Shown here: one piece after another, positions 27,109-36,529 of the stretch
How positions within the stretch are numbered: position 1 is the stretch's first letter
How the letters are laid out: each line of letters opens with the position of its first letter
Assembly: GCA_018821435.1 (NCBI GenBank)
Contig: JAHJME010000042.1
Span: 1-64,000 of the forward strand
Reading direction: 5' to 3'
DNA from: Alphaproteobacteria bacterium
GTDB lineage: Bacteria; Pseudomonadota; Alphaproteobacteria; Caulobacterales; Caulobacteraceae
Length of the DNA stretch: 64,000 nt
Made by a program: the position numbers and the translations under genes
The notes under the pieces: model-generated
The model's input: only the letters and a program-made list of their open reading frames with translations
Databases searched by the model: none
Told to the model about the DNA's origin: nothing

Positions 27109-27551
27109 TCCTGCCCGACGAGGCGGCCACGGCGCGGCTGGGCGCATCCATCGCCGCCGTCCTGCGGACCGGCGAGGCGGTGTGCCTTTACGGTCCGCTG
27201 GGCGCGGGCAAATCGACCCTCGCGCGGGCCCTGGTGCGGGCGCTGACCACGCCCGACGAGGACGTACCGTCGCCCACCTTCACGCTCGTCCAGTTCTACG
27301 AGGGCGTGCGTCTGTCGGTCGCCCACTTCGACCTCTATCGGCTGACCGATCCCGACGAGGCCTATGAGATCGGCCTGGACGAGGCGTTGGACACCGGGGC
27401 AGCCGTGATCGAATGGCCGGAGCGGCTGGAGGGGAACCTGCCCGCCGACCGACTCGATGTAGAGATCGAACTGGCCGAGAACGACGCCGGGGGGCGGCGC
27501 GCGCGGCTGACCCCGCACGGCGCCTGGAAAGGACGTGGACTTGAGTTCTGA
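27105..27551 (+). CDS. tsaE: tRNA t6A biosynthesis ATPase TsaE
   Basis: A 148-residue ATPase with Walker A GPLGAGKSTLARALV near residue 30 and the family signature SPTFTLVQFYEG followed by HFDLYRL, with the Walker B-like EWPERL. TsaE drives the TsaB-TsaD complex that makes N6-threonylcarbamoyl adenosine at position 37 of ANN-decoding tRNAs. It is essential in many bacteria. In alphaproteobacteria it is regularly next to amgK and murU, as here; its 3' end overlaps the amgK start. Confidence 0.93.
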   Translation: MILPDEAATARLGASIAAVLRTGEAVCLYGPLGAGKSTLARALVRALTTPDEDVPSPTFTLVQFYEGVRLSVAHFDLYRLTDPDEAYEIGLDEALDTGAAVIEWPERLEGNLPADRLDVEIELAENDAGGRRARLTPHGAWKGRGLEF

Positions 27552-28632
27552 GCGTGAGGCCTTGAAGGCGCACTTCCTCCGCGACGCCGGCTTCGCCGAC
27601 GCGCGCCGCGAGCTGCTGTCCGGCGACGCCTCGACACGCCAGTACGAGCGGCTGCACCGCGCCGACGGGACGCACTTCATCTTCATGGACCAGCCGCCGG
27701 CCGTGGAGAGCGTCGTCTGTCCGCCCGGTGCGACCGCGGCCGAACGCGTGAGCCTGGGCTACAACGCCGCCGCGCGCCTGGCGGCCGGCTCGGTCGCCGC
27801 CTTCGTCGCCACCGCCGGCTGGCTGCGCGACCACGGCCTCTCGGCGCCCGATATCCTGGCCCACGACATCGACGACGGCCTGGCCGTGCTGGAGGACCTG
27901 GGCGACGGGCTCTATGCCACCCTAATCGAGCGCGGCGCGCCCGAGACGCCGCTGTACGAGGCCGCCGTGGACGCCCAGGTGGTGATGCAGGCCGACCCGC
28001 CGCCGGCCTTGCTGCGCGCCGGCGAGGTCACCTGGCCGCTGCTCAGCTACGACACCCTGGCGCTGAAGATCGCCACCGACACCTTTCTGGACTTCTGGCC
28101 GACGTTCGCGGGCCTGGCGGCGTTCGACGACGAGGCCGTCGCCGAGTGGGACGCGCTGTGGGCGCCTGTGTGGGTGGCCGGCGAGGCCGGGGCGTCAGTG
28201 TTCACACACCGCGACTACCATGCCCAGAACCTGCTCTGGTTGCCGGAGCGGACGGGGGTGGCGCGCGTGGGCATGGTGGACTTCCAGGACGCCCTGAAGG
28301 CGCACCCGAGCTGGGACCTGCTGCACCTGCTGCAGGACGCCCGCCGCGACGTCTCGCCCGAGCTGGAGGCCGCCATGCTGGAGCGATTCCTCGCCGCCAG
28401 CCCCCGCCTGGACCGCGCGGCGTTCCTGGCCGAGTACCGCGCCCTGGCGGCGTCCAACGCCGCCCGGATCCTGGGCCGGGTGTTCGCCCGCCAGACCCTG
28501 CTGGGCCGGCCGCAGTACAAGCAGTTCATGCCGCGTACCTGGCGCTACCTGGAGCGCAACCTGACCGACCCGGCGATGGCCGGCCTCAAGACATGGTTCG
28601 ACCGGCACGTGCCGCCGGAGCACCGGGCGTGA
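27541..28632 (+). CDS. amgK: N-acetylmuramate/N-acetylglucosamine kinase AmgK
   Basis: A 363-residue aminoglycoside-phosphotransferase-fold kinase. The catalytic HRDYHAQNLLW and the metal-binding VDFQD motifs are present, plus LAVLEDLGDGLYA early in the protein. AmgK phosphorylates the anomeric carbon of MurNAc or GlcNAc released in peptidoglycan recycling. A GTG at 27535 is possible, but AAGGA (27529-27533) is only one base from it and seven from TTG 27541, which is chosen. The gene overlaps tsaE and is coupled to murU by a GTGA overlap, the known recycling pair. Confidence 0.9.
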   Translation: MSSEREALKAHFLRDAGFADARRELLSGDASTRQYERLHRADGTHFIFMDQPPAVESVVCPPGATAAERVSLGYNAAARLAAGSVAAFVATAGWLRDHGLSAPDILAHDIDDGLAVLEDLGDGLYATLIERGAPETPLYEAAVDAQVVMQADPPPALLRAGEVTWPLLSYDTLALKIATDTFLDFWPTFAGLAAFDDEAVAEWDALWAPVWVAGEAGASVFTHRDYHAQNLLWLPERTGVARVGMVDFQDALKAHPSWDLLHLLQDARRDVSPELEAAMLERFLAASPRLDRAAFLAEYRALAASNAARILGRVFARQTLLGRPQYKQFMPRTWRYLERNLTDPAMAGLKTWFDRHVPPEHRA

Positions 28633-29360
28633 GCATCGGCCCCAAGACGGCGATGGTGCTGGCCGCCGGGATCGGCAGCCGCATGCGGCCGCTGACCGAC
28701 ACCATGCCCAAAGCCCTGGTGCCCGTGGCCGGCATCGCCCTGATCGACCGCGTTCTGTATCGGCTCGCGGATGCGGGCGTCGAGCGCGCCGTGGTCAACG
28801 TGCATCACTTCGCCGACCAGATTGAGGCTCACCTCGCTCAGCGCGACGATATGGAAATCTTGATCTCGGATGAGCGGGCCGGCCTGTTGGACTCAGGCGG
28901 CGGCATCAAGCACGCCGCGGATAAGCTGGGACGAGATCCCATCTTTGTCGCCAACATCGACTCTCTGTGGGTGGAGGGTGAGACCCCTGCCTTGGAGGCG
29001 TTGAAGAGCGCCTGGGACCCGGCGGCCATGGACATCCTGCTGCTTCTGGTGAAGCGCGGCCAGGGGATCGGCTTCGAGGGGCCCCAGGGTTTCTTCCGCG
29101 ACGAGGCCGGTCGGCTCACGCACTCCACGGCGGCGACGCCACCGACGCCGTTCGCCAATGTTGGCTTCGCGATCCTCAAACCTGACGTGCTGGACGGGGA
29201 GCCCGAGGGGGCCTTCTCGATCATCCCCACCTGGCACCGGCTGCAGGCAGCGGGCCGCCTGTACGGGACGCCGATGGACGGCTTCTGGATGCACGTCGGT
29301 GATCCGGCCGCGCGCGACGCCGCAGAGTTCGAAGTCCTGGGGGAAATCCTCGCCCCATGA
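28629..29360 (+). CDS. murU: N-acetylmuramate alpha-1-phosphate uridylyltransferase MurU
   Basis: A 243-residue nucleotidyltransferase with the signature AMVLAAGIGSRMRPLTDTMPKALVPVAG at its N terminus (only the core LAAGIGSRMRPLT is needed for recognition). It joins MurNAc-1-phosphate made by AmgK to UTP, giving UDP-MurNAc and by-passing MurA, which is the target of fosfomycin. It starts with GTG overlapping the amgK stop, and its stop overlaps addB. Its small size and the pairing with AmgK separate it from glucose-1-phosphate thymidylyltransferases. Confidence 0.9.
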   Translation: MSIGPKTAMVLAAGIGSRMRPLTDTMPKALVPVAGIALIDRVLYRLADAGVERAVVNVHHFADQIEAHLAQRDDMEILISDERAGLLDSGGGIKHAADKLGRDPIFVANIDSLWVEGETPALEALKSAWDPAAMDILLLLVKRGQGIGFEGPQGFFRDEAGRLTHSTAATPPTPFANVGFAILKPDVLDGEPEGAFSIIPTWHRLQAAGRLYGTPMDGFWMHVGDPAARDAAEFEVLGEILAP

Positions 29361-32311
29361 CCGCTTTCTTCGAGCAGCCGGGCTCGCGCTGGTTCAACAT
29401 CCCGGCGCACCGGCCGTTCGCGGAAGACCTGGCGCAAGGCCTCTACGACGCGCTCTCGCCGATGGGGCCCGAGGCTCTGGCCGACGCCGTCGTGCTGACC
29501 CCCACGCGGCGCGGCGCGCGCGCGCTGGCCGACGCCTTCATCAAGGCCAGCGGCGGCAAGGCCGTCCTGCCGCCCCAGATGCGGCCGCTGGGCGACCTGG
29601 AGGCCGGCGAGCCGCCCTTCGAGCCCGGCGACCTGGCCCTGGACCTGCCCGCCGCCATCGACCCCTTAAGGCGGCGCTTCGAACTGACGCGGCTGGTGTC
29701 CGAACTGGCGGCGCATATCCCCGGCGGACTGGTCAGCGCCGGCGCGGCGCTGGAGCTGGCCGACGCCCTGGGTGGTTTCCTGGACGGTCTGCAGATCGAG
29801 GAGGTGGACGTCGGCGACCGGCTGGCCAGCCTGGTCGGCGCGGAACTGGCCGAGCACTGGGAAGTGTCGCGCACCTTTCTGGAGAAGGCCCTGGCGCTGT
29901 GGCCGCAGCGGCTGAAGGCTCTAGGGGTCGCCGATGTCAGCGAGCGGCGCGTGCGCCTGCTGCGCCGGCTGGCCGAGCATTGGACCGACGCACCGCCCAA
30001 GGGCGTGCTGGTGGCCGCCGGCTCCACCGGCACCGCGCCCGCGACGCGCGCGCTGCTGATCGCCGTGGCCGCCGCGCCGAAGGGCGCGGTCGTGTTGCCG
30101 GGCCTGGACCAGGACCTCGCCGACAAGGCCTGGGCCAAGGTCGACGTGCAGCACCCGCAGGGCGCGCTGCGGCGGCTGCTGGACGAGGCCAAGGTCGCCA
30201 AGCGCGAGGTGGCGTTGTGGCCGGCCTCGATCCGGGCCGAGAGCGCGGGCCGCTGGCGCCGGCGGATCGTCAACGAGGCCCTGCGCCCTGCCGAGGAGAC
30301 CGCCGACTGGTTGCAGGTGATCGAGACCCTGAAGGCCGAGGATCCGAACGCCATCGTCGACGGCCTGAGCGGCCTGTCCCTGGTCAGCGCCCGCACCGAG
30401 GACGAGGCCGCCACGGTCACCGCGCTGCTGCTGCGCGAGGCGCTGGAGACCCCGGATCGCACCGCCGCGCTGGTGACGCCGGATCAGGTGCTGGCGCGGC
30501 GGGTGGCCGCCAAGCTGGCGCGCTGGGGCGTCGTGCCCGACTCCTCGGCCGGCGAGAGCTTGGCCGGCTGCCGCTGCGGCGTGCTGGCGTCGCTGGTGGC
30601 CCGGGCGGCCGTGGACCCGATCGATCCGGTGACCTTGCTGGGCCTGCTGAAACATCCGTTCACGCAGTTGGGCGATCCGGCGGCGCTGGAATCCACCAAG
30701 GCCCTGCGCGGCCCCCGCGCGCAGACCTGGGACGAGCTGAAGACCAAGGCCGGGGACGCCGCGCCGTTGGCCGAGCGGCTGGAGGCCATCGTCGCCGGCC
30801 TGGCCTGGACCGACGAGGCCGAGAGCCCGGCGCTGGCCGCCCGGCGCACGGCCACGGCCATGGAGGCGCTGGCGACGGACGCGGACGGGCGCACCGGCGA
30901 CCTCTGGGCCGGACACGGCGGCGAGGCCATGGCGCGGCTGCTGGGCGCCCTGGTGCGCGAGGGCGACGCCCTGCCCCTGGTCAACCCGCGCCAGTTCGCC
31001 GATCTGCTGCAACGGCTGATGGACGGCGAGACCGTTCGCTCCGGCGGCGCGACCCATCCGCGCCTGCGCATCCTGGGCGCCATCGAGGCCCGGCTGGTGC
31101 GCGCCGACCGGCTGGTGGTGGCGGGGCTGGAGGAAGGCGTCTGGCCCGGCGGCGCGCCGCTGGATCCCTTCCTGTCGCGACCCATGCGCGAGATGCTGGG
31201 CCTGCCCTCGCCCGAACGCCGCATCGGCCTGGCCGCCCACGACTTCGCCCAGGCGGCTTGCGCGCCCGAGGTGATCCTGCTGCACACCGAGCGCCGCGAG
31301 GGCGCGCCGGCGGTGAAGTCGCGCTGGCTGTGGCGGCTGGAGACCCTGGCCAAGGGCGCGGGCCTGGCCATCCCCGGTCGGACCGAGGTGCTGGACTGGG
31401 CGCGGAGCCTGGACGCGCCGGGCGGCTACGATCCCATCAAGCGCCCCGCGCCGATCCCGCCCGTGGCGCACCGGCCGCGCGAGCTGGCGGTGACCCGCAT
31501 CGAGAGCCTGACCCGCGATCCCTATGCCGTGTGGGCGCGCGACATCCTGCGGCTCTATCCCATCGACCGGCCGGACGAGCAGGCCGATGCGCGGGCGCGC
31601 GGCACCGCGATCCACGCGGCGTTCGAGCGCTTCGCGGAGACCTATCCCGGCGACCTTCCTGACGAGGCGGCGGCGACGTTCAGGGATCTGTATCTTGAGG
31701 AGCTGCTGAAGGCCGGACTGCCGCACGAGGCCATGGCGCGCGAGGCGGCGCTGGCGGTCGAAGCGGCTCAATGGGTCGCCGACCTGGAACGCGAGCGACG
31801 CGACGGCCGGCGGATCGCCGTCGAGTTGAAGGGGACGCGGACCATCCAGGGGCCGGCTGGGCCGTTCACCGTCACGGCGCGCGCCGACCGGATCGAAGTC
31901 ACCGCCGACGGTCACGGCCACATCCTTGACTACAAGACCGGCAAGGCGCCGTCGGCGAAGGAGGTGAAGACCGGCTTCTCGCCGCAGCTCACCCTGACGG
32001 CAGCCATTCTGGAGGCGGGCGGCTTTCCCGAGCTGGGTCGCCTCAAGCCTGGCGACCTGACCTATCTGGAGATCACCGGCCGCAAGCCCGCCGGCAAGGT
32101 GGAGACCCGCGCCACCGCCGGCGACGAGAGCGCCGAGGCCGCCGCCCGCGCGCTTGAGGGCCTGCACAAGCTGGTGGAGCGGTTCGACGACCCGGCCCAG
32201 CCCTATCTCTCCCGCGTCGCGCCGCAGTTTGTGAAGGCGCGGATGAGCGACTACGACCATCTGGCGCGGGTGTTCGAATGGTCCACCAGCGGCGAGGAGG
32301 GCGAGGAATGA
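29357..32311 (+). CDS. addB: Double-strand break repair protein AddB
   Basis: A 984-residue AddB. The central RecB-like region has ALVTPDQVLARRVAAKL and VVAGLEEGVWPGG-type helicase remnants. The C terminus is a PD-(D/E)XK nuclease with GTAIHAAFERF and ILDYKTGKAPSAKEV. The N-terminal Walker A of canonical helicases is degraded (PTRRGARALADAF), as expected for alphaproteobacterial AddB. With AddA it processes DNA ends for RecA loading in place of RecBCD. It is coupled to murU before it and to addA after it (ATGA). Confidence 0.93.
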   Translation: MTAFFEQPGSRWFNIPAHRPFAEDLAQGLYDALSPMGPEALADAVVLTPTRRGARALADAFIKASGGKAVLPPQMRPLGDLEAGEPPFEPGDLALDLPAAIDPLRRRFELTRLVSELAAHIPGGLVSAGAALELADALGGFLDGLQIEEVDVGDRLASLVGAELAEHWEVSRTFLEKALALWPQRLKALGVADVSERRVRLLRRLAEHWTDAPPKGVLVAAGSTGTAPATRALLIAVAAAPKGAVVLPGLDQDLADKAWAKVDVQHPQGALRRLLDEAKVAKREVALWPASIRAESAGRWRRRIVNEALRPAEETADWLQVIETLKAEDPNAIVDGLSGLSLVSARTEDEAATVTALLLREALETPDRTAALVTPDQVLARRVAAKLARWGVVPDSSAGESLAGCRCGVLASLVARAAVDPIDPVTLLGLLKHPFTQLGDPAALESTKALRGPRAQTWDELKTKAGDAAPLAERLEAIVAGLAWTDEAESPALAARRTATAMEALATDADGRTGDLWAGHGGEAMARLLGALVREGDALPLVNPRQFADLLQRLMDGETVRSGGATHPRLRILGAIEARLVRADRLVVAGLEEGVWPGGAPLDPFLSRPMREMLGLPSPERRIGLAAHDFAQAACAPEVILLHTERREGAPAVKSRWLWRLETLAKGAGLAIPGRTEVLDWARSLDAPGGYDPIKRPAPIPPVAHRPRELAVTRIESLTRDPYAVWARDILRLYPIDRPDEQADARARGTAIHAAFERFAETYPGDLPDEAAATFRDLYLEELLKAGLPHEAMAREAALAVEAAQWVADLERERRDGRRIAVELKGTRTIQGPAGPFTVTARADRIEVTADGHGHILDYKTGKAPSAKEVKTGFSPQLTLTAAILEAGGFPELGRLKPGDLTYLEITGRKPAGKVETRATAGDESAEAAARALEGLHKLVERFDDPAQPYLSRVAPQFVKARMSDYDHLARVFEWSTSGEEGEE

Positions 32312-35300
32312 GCCTCGACCTGATCGCCCGCGCGCTGGATCCGCAGCGGATCGCCGCCGACCCCGGTCTGTCGGCCTTCGTCACCGCCAACGCCGGCTCG
32401 GGCAAGACCAAGACCCTGATCGACCGGGTGGCGCGTCTGCTGCTGGCCGGCGCGGAGCCCGAGACCATCCTCTGCGTCACCTACACCAAGGCCGCCGCCG
32501 CCGAGATGCAGCGCCGCCTGTTCCAGGTGCTGGGCGAGTGGTCGGTGCTGCCGGACGCCGTGCTGGCGGGAAAGCTCAATGACCTGCAGGATCGGCCGTT
32601 CGACGACCTGTCCAAGGCCCGAAGCCTGTTCGCCCGCGCCCTGGAGACGCCGGGCGGGCTGAAGATCCAGACCATCCACGCCTTCTGCGAGAAGCTGCTG
32701 CGGCGCTTCCCGCTGGAAGCCGGCATCTCGCCGGGCTTCCGGGTCATGGACGATCCGGCCTCCGCCGCCGTGGCCCAGGCCGCGCGCAAGCTGGTGGCGC
32801 GCCATGCGATCGCCGCGGCCGACGCGGTGGCCGACGCCTATGCGCGGTTCTCGGTGGCGCTCGATTTCCAGAGCTTCCAGGCGATGTTCGCCGACTTCGA
32901 GGCCCGGCGGAGCGCGCTGTCGACTTTCCTGACGCGTGAAGGCGGCCTGGACGGCGCGGTGGCCTGGGTCTGGCGCGCGGTGGACGTGCCGCGCGGGTCC
33001 GACCCCGAAAGCCTGGCCGCCGAGGCCATGGCGCGGATGGATCGCGAGCTATGGCGCGGAGCCTCGGACGTGCTGCGCCTGGGCGGGGTCACCGACCAGA
33101 AGTGCGCCGCCCAGATGTCCGTCGTCGCCACCGATCCCGGCGCGACGTTCGAGCAGGCGCTGGCCGTGCTGTTCACCGAGCGGGGCGAGGGCGACGGGGT
33201 CAAATGGGTCGGCAAGACCAGCGGCCTGAAGGCGCATGAGGGGTTGCGGGTCCAGCTCCTGGCGGAACAGGCCCGGCTGCACGAGGCCCGCCTGCGGGTG
33301 CGCGCCGCCCAGATCGCCCAGGACACGGTCTATGCCCTGACACTCGCCAACGCCTACCTCCAGGCCTACGCCATCGAGAAGACCGCTGTCGGCGCGCTCG
33401 ACTTCGCCGACCTGATCGAGAAGGCCTGCCACCTGCTGCGCGACCGGCCAGCGGCGGCCTGGGTGCTCTACAAGCTGGACGGCGGCATCGACCACATCCT
33501 GCTGGACGAGGCCCAGGACACCGCGCCGGACCAGTGGAAGATCGTCGACTCACTGTCGGAGGAGTTCTTCGCCGGCGCCGGGGTGGGCGGCGAGCGGCGG
33601 ATGCGGCAGCTGTTCGTGGTCGGCGACGAAAAGCAGTCGATCTATTCGTTCCAGGGCGCCCAGCCGGAACAGTTGCTGCAGAAGTTCGAGTTCCACCGCG
33701 ACCGGGCGACCGGCGCGGGATTCCGGCTGGAGCGGGTGGACCTGCTGACCTCGTGGCGCTCGACGCCGCAGGTGCTGCAGTTCGTCGACGCGGTCTTCAC
33801 CCCGCCGGATCTGACCCAGGCGATCCAGCCGCGCGTGACCTACGAAAAGGTCGAGCACCGGCCGGCCGACGTGCGGCGCGACCACCCCGGCTGCGTCGAT
33901 ATCTGGCCGCTGGAGGTGGACCGCAAAGGCGAGGACCGCGAGGCCTGGGACGCGCCGCTGGACGCGGAGGCCGAGGATAGCGCCAACCGGCGGCTGGCTC
34001 GCCGGATCGCGGGCGAGATCGGTGACCTGATCGCGCGCGGCGACGCGGTCTACGACAAGGACACGCGCAAGTTCCGTCCTGCCCACGCCGGCGACGTGTT
34101 GATCCTGGTTCGCCGCCGCCGGGCGCTGTTCGAGGAGATCCTGCGGGCGCTGAAACATGCCGGGATCCCCGTGGCGGGCGCCGACCGGCTGGCGCTGAGC
34201 GAGCACATCGTCTTCGACGACCTGGTCGCCCTGGCCCGGTTCCTGCTGTTCCCGACCGACGAACTGACCTTGGCCGCCCTGCTCAAAAGCCCGTTCTGCG
34301 GCCTGAGCGACGACAGCCTCTACGACCTGGCGCACGGGCGGGGGAAGGAGCTGTTGTGGACCCGCCTGCAGCGGCGCGCGGACGAGCGGCCGGACTGGAC
34401 CCACGCGTGCGGCTTCCTGGCCCACGCCCTGGCGGAATCGAAGCTTCGACAGCCCTTCGAGCTCTATTCGCGCCTGCTGGGCGTTATCGACGGCGAGGGC
34501 CGCTCCATGCGCCAGCGGCTGTTGCGCCGGCTGGGGTCGGAGGCCGAGGACGCCCTGGACGAATTCCTGAACCAGGTGCTGGCCGCCGAGGCGCGCGGCG
34601 TCCACGACCTGGAAGCCCTGGCCGCCGAACTGGCCGGCCTGGACATCACCGTGAAGCGCGAGATGGACGCCGACCGCGGCGAGGTCCGCGTGATGACCGC
34701 CCACGGCGCCAAGGGCCTGGAGGCGCCCATCGTCTTCCTGCCCGAGACGACGCTGACCCAGACCGCGCGCGGCTCGCCGTTGCTCAAGGCCAAGGATGGT
34801 TTCCTGTGGTGCGCGTCGTCGGCGCGCGACTGCGCGGCCACGGCGGCGGCGCGCGAGGAGAAGGCCGCCCGCGAGGAGGCCGAGACCTATCGCCTGCTTT
34901 ATGTGGCCCTGACCCGCGCGCGCGACCGCCTGGTGCTGTGCGGCCGGGTGGCCGAGCGCACCGACCAGGCCAAGCTGCGCGGCTGGTGGGGTGCGATCCG
35001 CGGCGCCCTGGGCCATGCCGACATCGCCGGCGACGTGCGCACGGTGGCGAGCGGCGAGATGCAGTTCGACCGCTTCGGGCCGGATCCGAAGGCCCTGGGC
35101 GCCCAGGCCGCCACGAGCGTCGCCGCCGCGTCACTTCCCGCCTGGGCGGCCGCCGTGGCCCCGCCCGAGGCCTATGCGCGCTACGCCTCGCCGTCGGATC
35201 TGGGCGAAGGGGCCGCCGTGCCCGCACCGTCTCCGCTGGCGGCCGCGCAGGGGTTGGGGCGGTTCCGCCGCGGGGACCTGATCCACCGGCTGTTGCAACT

Positions 35301-35778
35301 GCTACCCGACCTGCCGGCCGCCGAGCGCGCGGCGGGTGCGGCGGCCTTGCTGGCCCGCGAAGCCGACCTGACCGAGGCCCAGCGCGCCGAAATGGCCGAG
35401 GCGGCGCTGTCGGTGCTGAACGACGCCCGCTTCGCCGAAGTGTTCGGGGCGGGCTCGCGCGGCGAGATCGCCGTGGCCGGGACCGCCGCCGCGCTGCCGC
35501 CGGGCCTCCGGATCTCGGGCCGCATCGACCGGCTGGTGGTGCTGCCGGACCGGGTGCTGGTGGTGGACTTCAAGACCAACCGACCTTCCCCCGACGCGAT
35601 CGAGGCGGCCGATCCGGCCTACCTGCGACAGATGGCGCTCTACTGCGCGGTGCTGGCCGACATTTTCCCCAACCACCGTATCGAGGCGGCGATCGTCTGG
35701 ACGGATGGCCCGAAGCTGATGCCGGTTCCAGAAAACCTCGTGGTTCAAACCCTTGCCGACCTCCGCCGTGACGGTTGA
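32308..35778 (+). CDS. addA: Double-strand break repair helicase-nuclease AddA
   Basis: A 1156-residue UvrD-like helicase with nuclease. Walker A is ANAGSGKTKTLIDR near residue 30, Walker B LLDEAQDTAPDQW near residue 405, motif VI LLYVALTRARDRL, and the C-terminal nuclease has GRIDRLVVLPDRVLVVDFKTN. AddA supplies 3'-5' helicase activity and one of the two nucleases of the AddAB end-processing complex. ATG 32308 follows GAGGA and overlaps the addB stop, so the two subunits are made together. Confidence 0.95.
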   Translation: MSLDLIARALDPQRIAADPGLSAFVTANAGSGKTKTLIDRVARLLLAGAEPETILCVTYTKAAAAEMQRRLFQVLGEWSVLPDAVLAGKLNDLQDRPFDDLSKARSLFARALETPGGLKIQTIHAFCEKLLRRFPLEAGISPGFRVMDDPASAAVAQAARKLVARHAIAAADAVADAYARFSVALDFQSFQAMFADFEARRSALSTFLTREGGLDGAVAWVWRAVDVPRGSDPESLAAEAMARMDRELWRGASDVLRLGGVTDQKCAAQMSVVATDPGATFEQALAVLFTERGEGDGVKWVGKTSGLKAHEGLRVQLLAEQARLHEARLRVRAAQIAQDTVYALTLANAYLQAYAIEKTAVGALDFADLIEKACHLLRDRPAAAWVLYKLDGGIDHILLDEAQDTAPDQWKIVDSLSEEFFAGAGVGGERRMRQLFVVGDEKQSIYSFQGAQPEQLLQKFEFHRDRATGAGFRLERVDLLTSWRSTPQVLQFVDAVFTPPDLTQAIQPRVTYEKVEHRPADVRRDHPGCVDIWPLEVDRKGEDREAWDAPLDAEAEDSANRRLARRIAGEIGDLIARGDAVYDKDTRKFRPAHAGDVLILVRRRRALFEEILRALKHAGIPVAGADRLALSEHIVFDDLVALARFLLFPTDELTLAALLKSPFCGLSDDSLYDLAHGRGKELLWTRLQRRADERPDWTHACGFLAHALAESKLRQPFELYSRLLGVIDGEGRSMRQRLLRRLGSEAEDALDEFLNQVLAAEARGVHDLEALAAELAGLDITVKREMDADRGEVRVMTAHGAKGLEAPIVFLPETTLTQTARGSPLLKAKDGFLWCASSARDCAATAAAREEKAAREEAETYRLLYVALTRARDRLVLCGRVAERTDQAKLRGWWGAIRGALGHADIAGDVRTVASGEMQFDRFGPDPKALGAQAATSVAAASLPAWAAAVAPPEAYARYASPSDLGEGAAVPAPSPLAAAQGLGRFRRGDLIHRLLQLLPDLPAAERAAGAAALLAREADLTEAQRAEMAEAALSVLNDARFAEVFGAGSRGEIAVAGTAAALPPGLRISGRIDRLVVLPDRVLVVDFKTNRPSPDAIEAADPAYLRQMALYCAVLADIFPNHRIEAAIVWTDGPKLMPVPENLVVQTLADLRRDG

Positions 35779-35855
35779 TACAGGGTCAGGGGCCGCTTAC
35801 ATCGCGGAGCTAAGAGGCGGCGTCGGCATTTCCGATGCGCCACAGGAGTTTTCAG

Positions 35856-36185
35856 ATGAGCACCGTCAAGGTCACCGACGACAGCTTCCAGGTCGACGTT
35901 CTGGGGTCCGAGACCCCCGTTCTGGTCGACTTCTGGGCCGAATGGTGCGGCCCGTGCAAGCAGATCGCCCCCGCCCTGGAGCAGCTCTCCGAAGAGCTGG
36001 CCGGCAAGGTGACGATCGCCAAGCTGGATATCGAGCAAAGCCCGACTACCCCCTCGCGCTACGGCGTGCGCGGCATCCCGACCATGATGCTGTTCAAGGG
36101 CGGCCAGATGGCCTCGATGAAGGTCGGCGCCATGCCCAAGCAGAAGATCCTGGAATGGCTCGCCGAAGCCGGCGTCGCGGCCTGA
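35856..36185 (+). CDS. trxA: Thioredoxin
   Basis: A 109-residue thioredoxin with the active site WCGPCK, the cis-proline in GIPTMMLF and the usual VDFWAEW strand. It is the general cytoplasmic disulfide reductase for ribonucleotide reductase, MsrA and DsbD-type proteins. ATG 35856 has AGGAG eight bases upstream; an in-frame upstream extension is not conserved. It follows addA by 77 bases, a common alphaproteobacterial order, and is followed by a palindromic repeat that may end the transcript. Confidence 0.96.
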   Translation: MSTVKVTDDSFQVDVLGSETPVLVDFWAEWCGPCKQIAPALEQLSEELAGKVTIAKLDIEQSPTTPSRYGVRGIPTMMLFKGGQMASMKVGAMPKQKILEWLAEAGVAA

Positions 36186-36195
36186 AATCGTAGGT

Positions 36196-36320
36196 CCTCC
36201 CCTTCGGGGGAGGTCCATCGGCGCACGCGCCGATGGGGAGGGGGCTTCATCCCCGGCTTGCGCCGTGGGCGGCAGCCCCCTCAGCCAGCTTCGCTGGCAG
36301 CTCCCCCAAAGGGGGAGCAC
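36196..36320. repeat. Intergenic inverted-repeat element (CTCCCCC family)
   Basis: Between convergent trxA and the 66-aa gene lie two opposed modules. The first contains CCTCCCCTTCGGGGGAGG and CCATCGGCGCACGCGCCGATGG hairpins. The second contains CAGCCAGCTTCGCTGGCAGC and CTCCCCCAAAGGGGGAG. They share the theme of the elements at 1257 and 21094, and can serve as a two-way terminator. Confidence 0.7.
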
Positions 36321-36328
36321 CTGTGTGG

Positions 36329-36529
36329 TCAGTCCCGCTTCAGCTTCCGCCGGCCGACCACCCAGTTCACGATCCGGCTGGCGAGCAGCCAGCCGATGAG
36401 CCAGCCGAACATCACCGTGGGGCCGCGTCCGTAGAAATGGATCAGGACCAGCAGCACCACCAAGGCCACGGCCAGGGTGGCCAGCCACGGGATCGGCAGC
36501 GCCAGGCGCCAGGTGCGTTTTCCAAACAT
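36329..36529 (-). CDS. Small two-segment membrane protein, unknown function
   Basis: A 66-residue hypothetical protein with two hydrophobic helices (about residues 8-30 and 38-58) and basic ends (MFGKRTWR and GRRKLKRD), which predicts an inner-membrane hairpin with both ends in the cytoplasm. I do not recognise a family. Its ATG overlaps the folC stop by one base (TGATG), so it is probably translated by reinitiation after folC, which supports it as a real gene. Confidence 0.65.
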   Translation of the reverse strand: MFGKRTWRLALPIPWLATLAVALVVLLVLIHFYGRGPTVMFGWLIGWLLASRIVNWVVGRRKLKRD

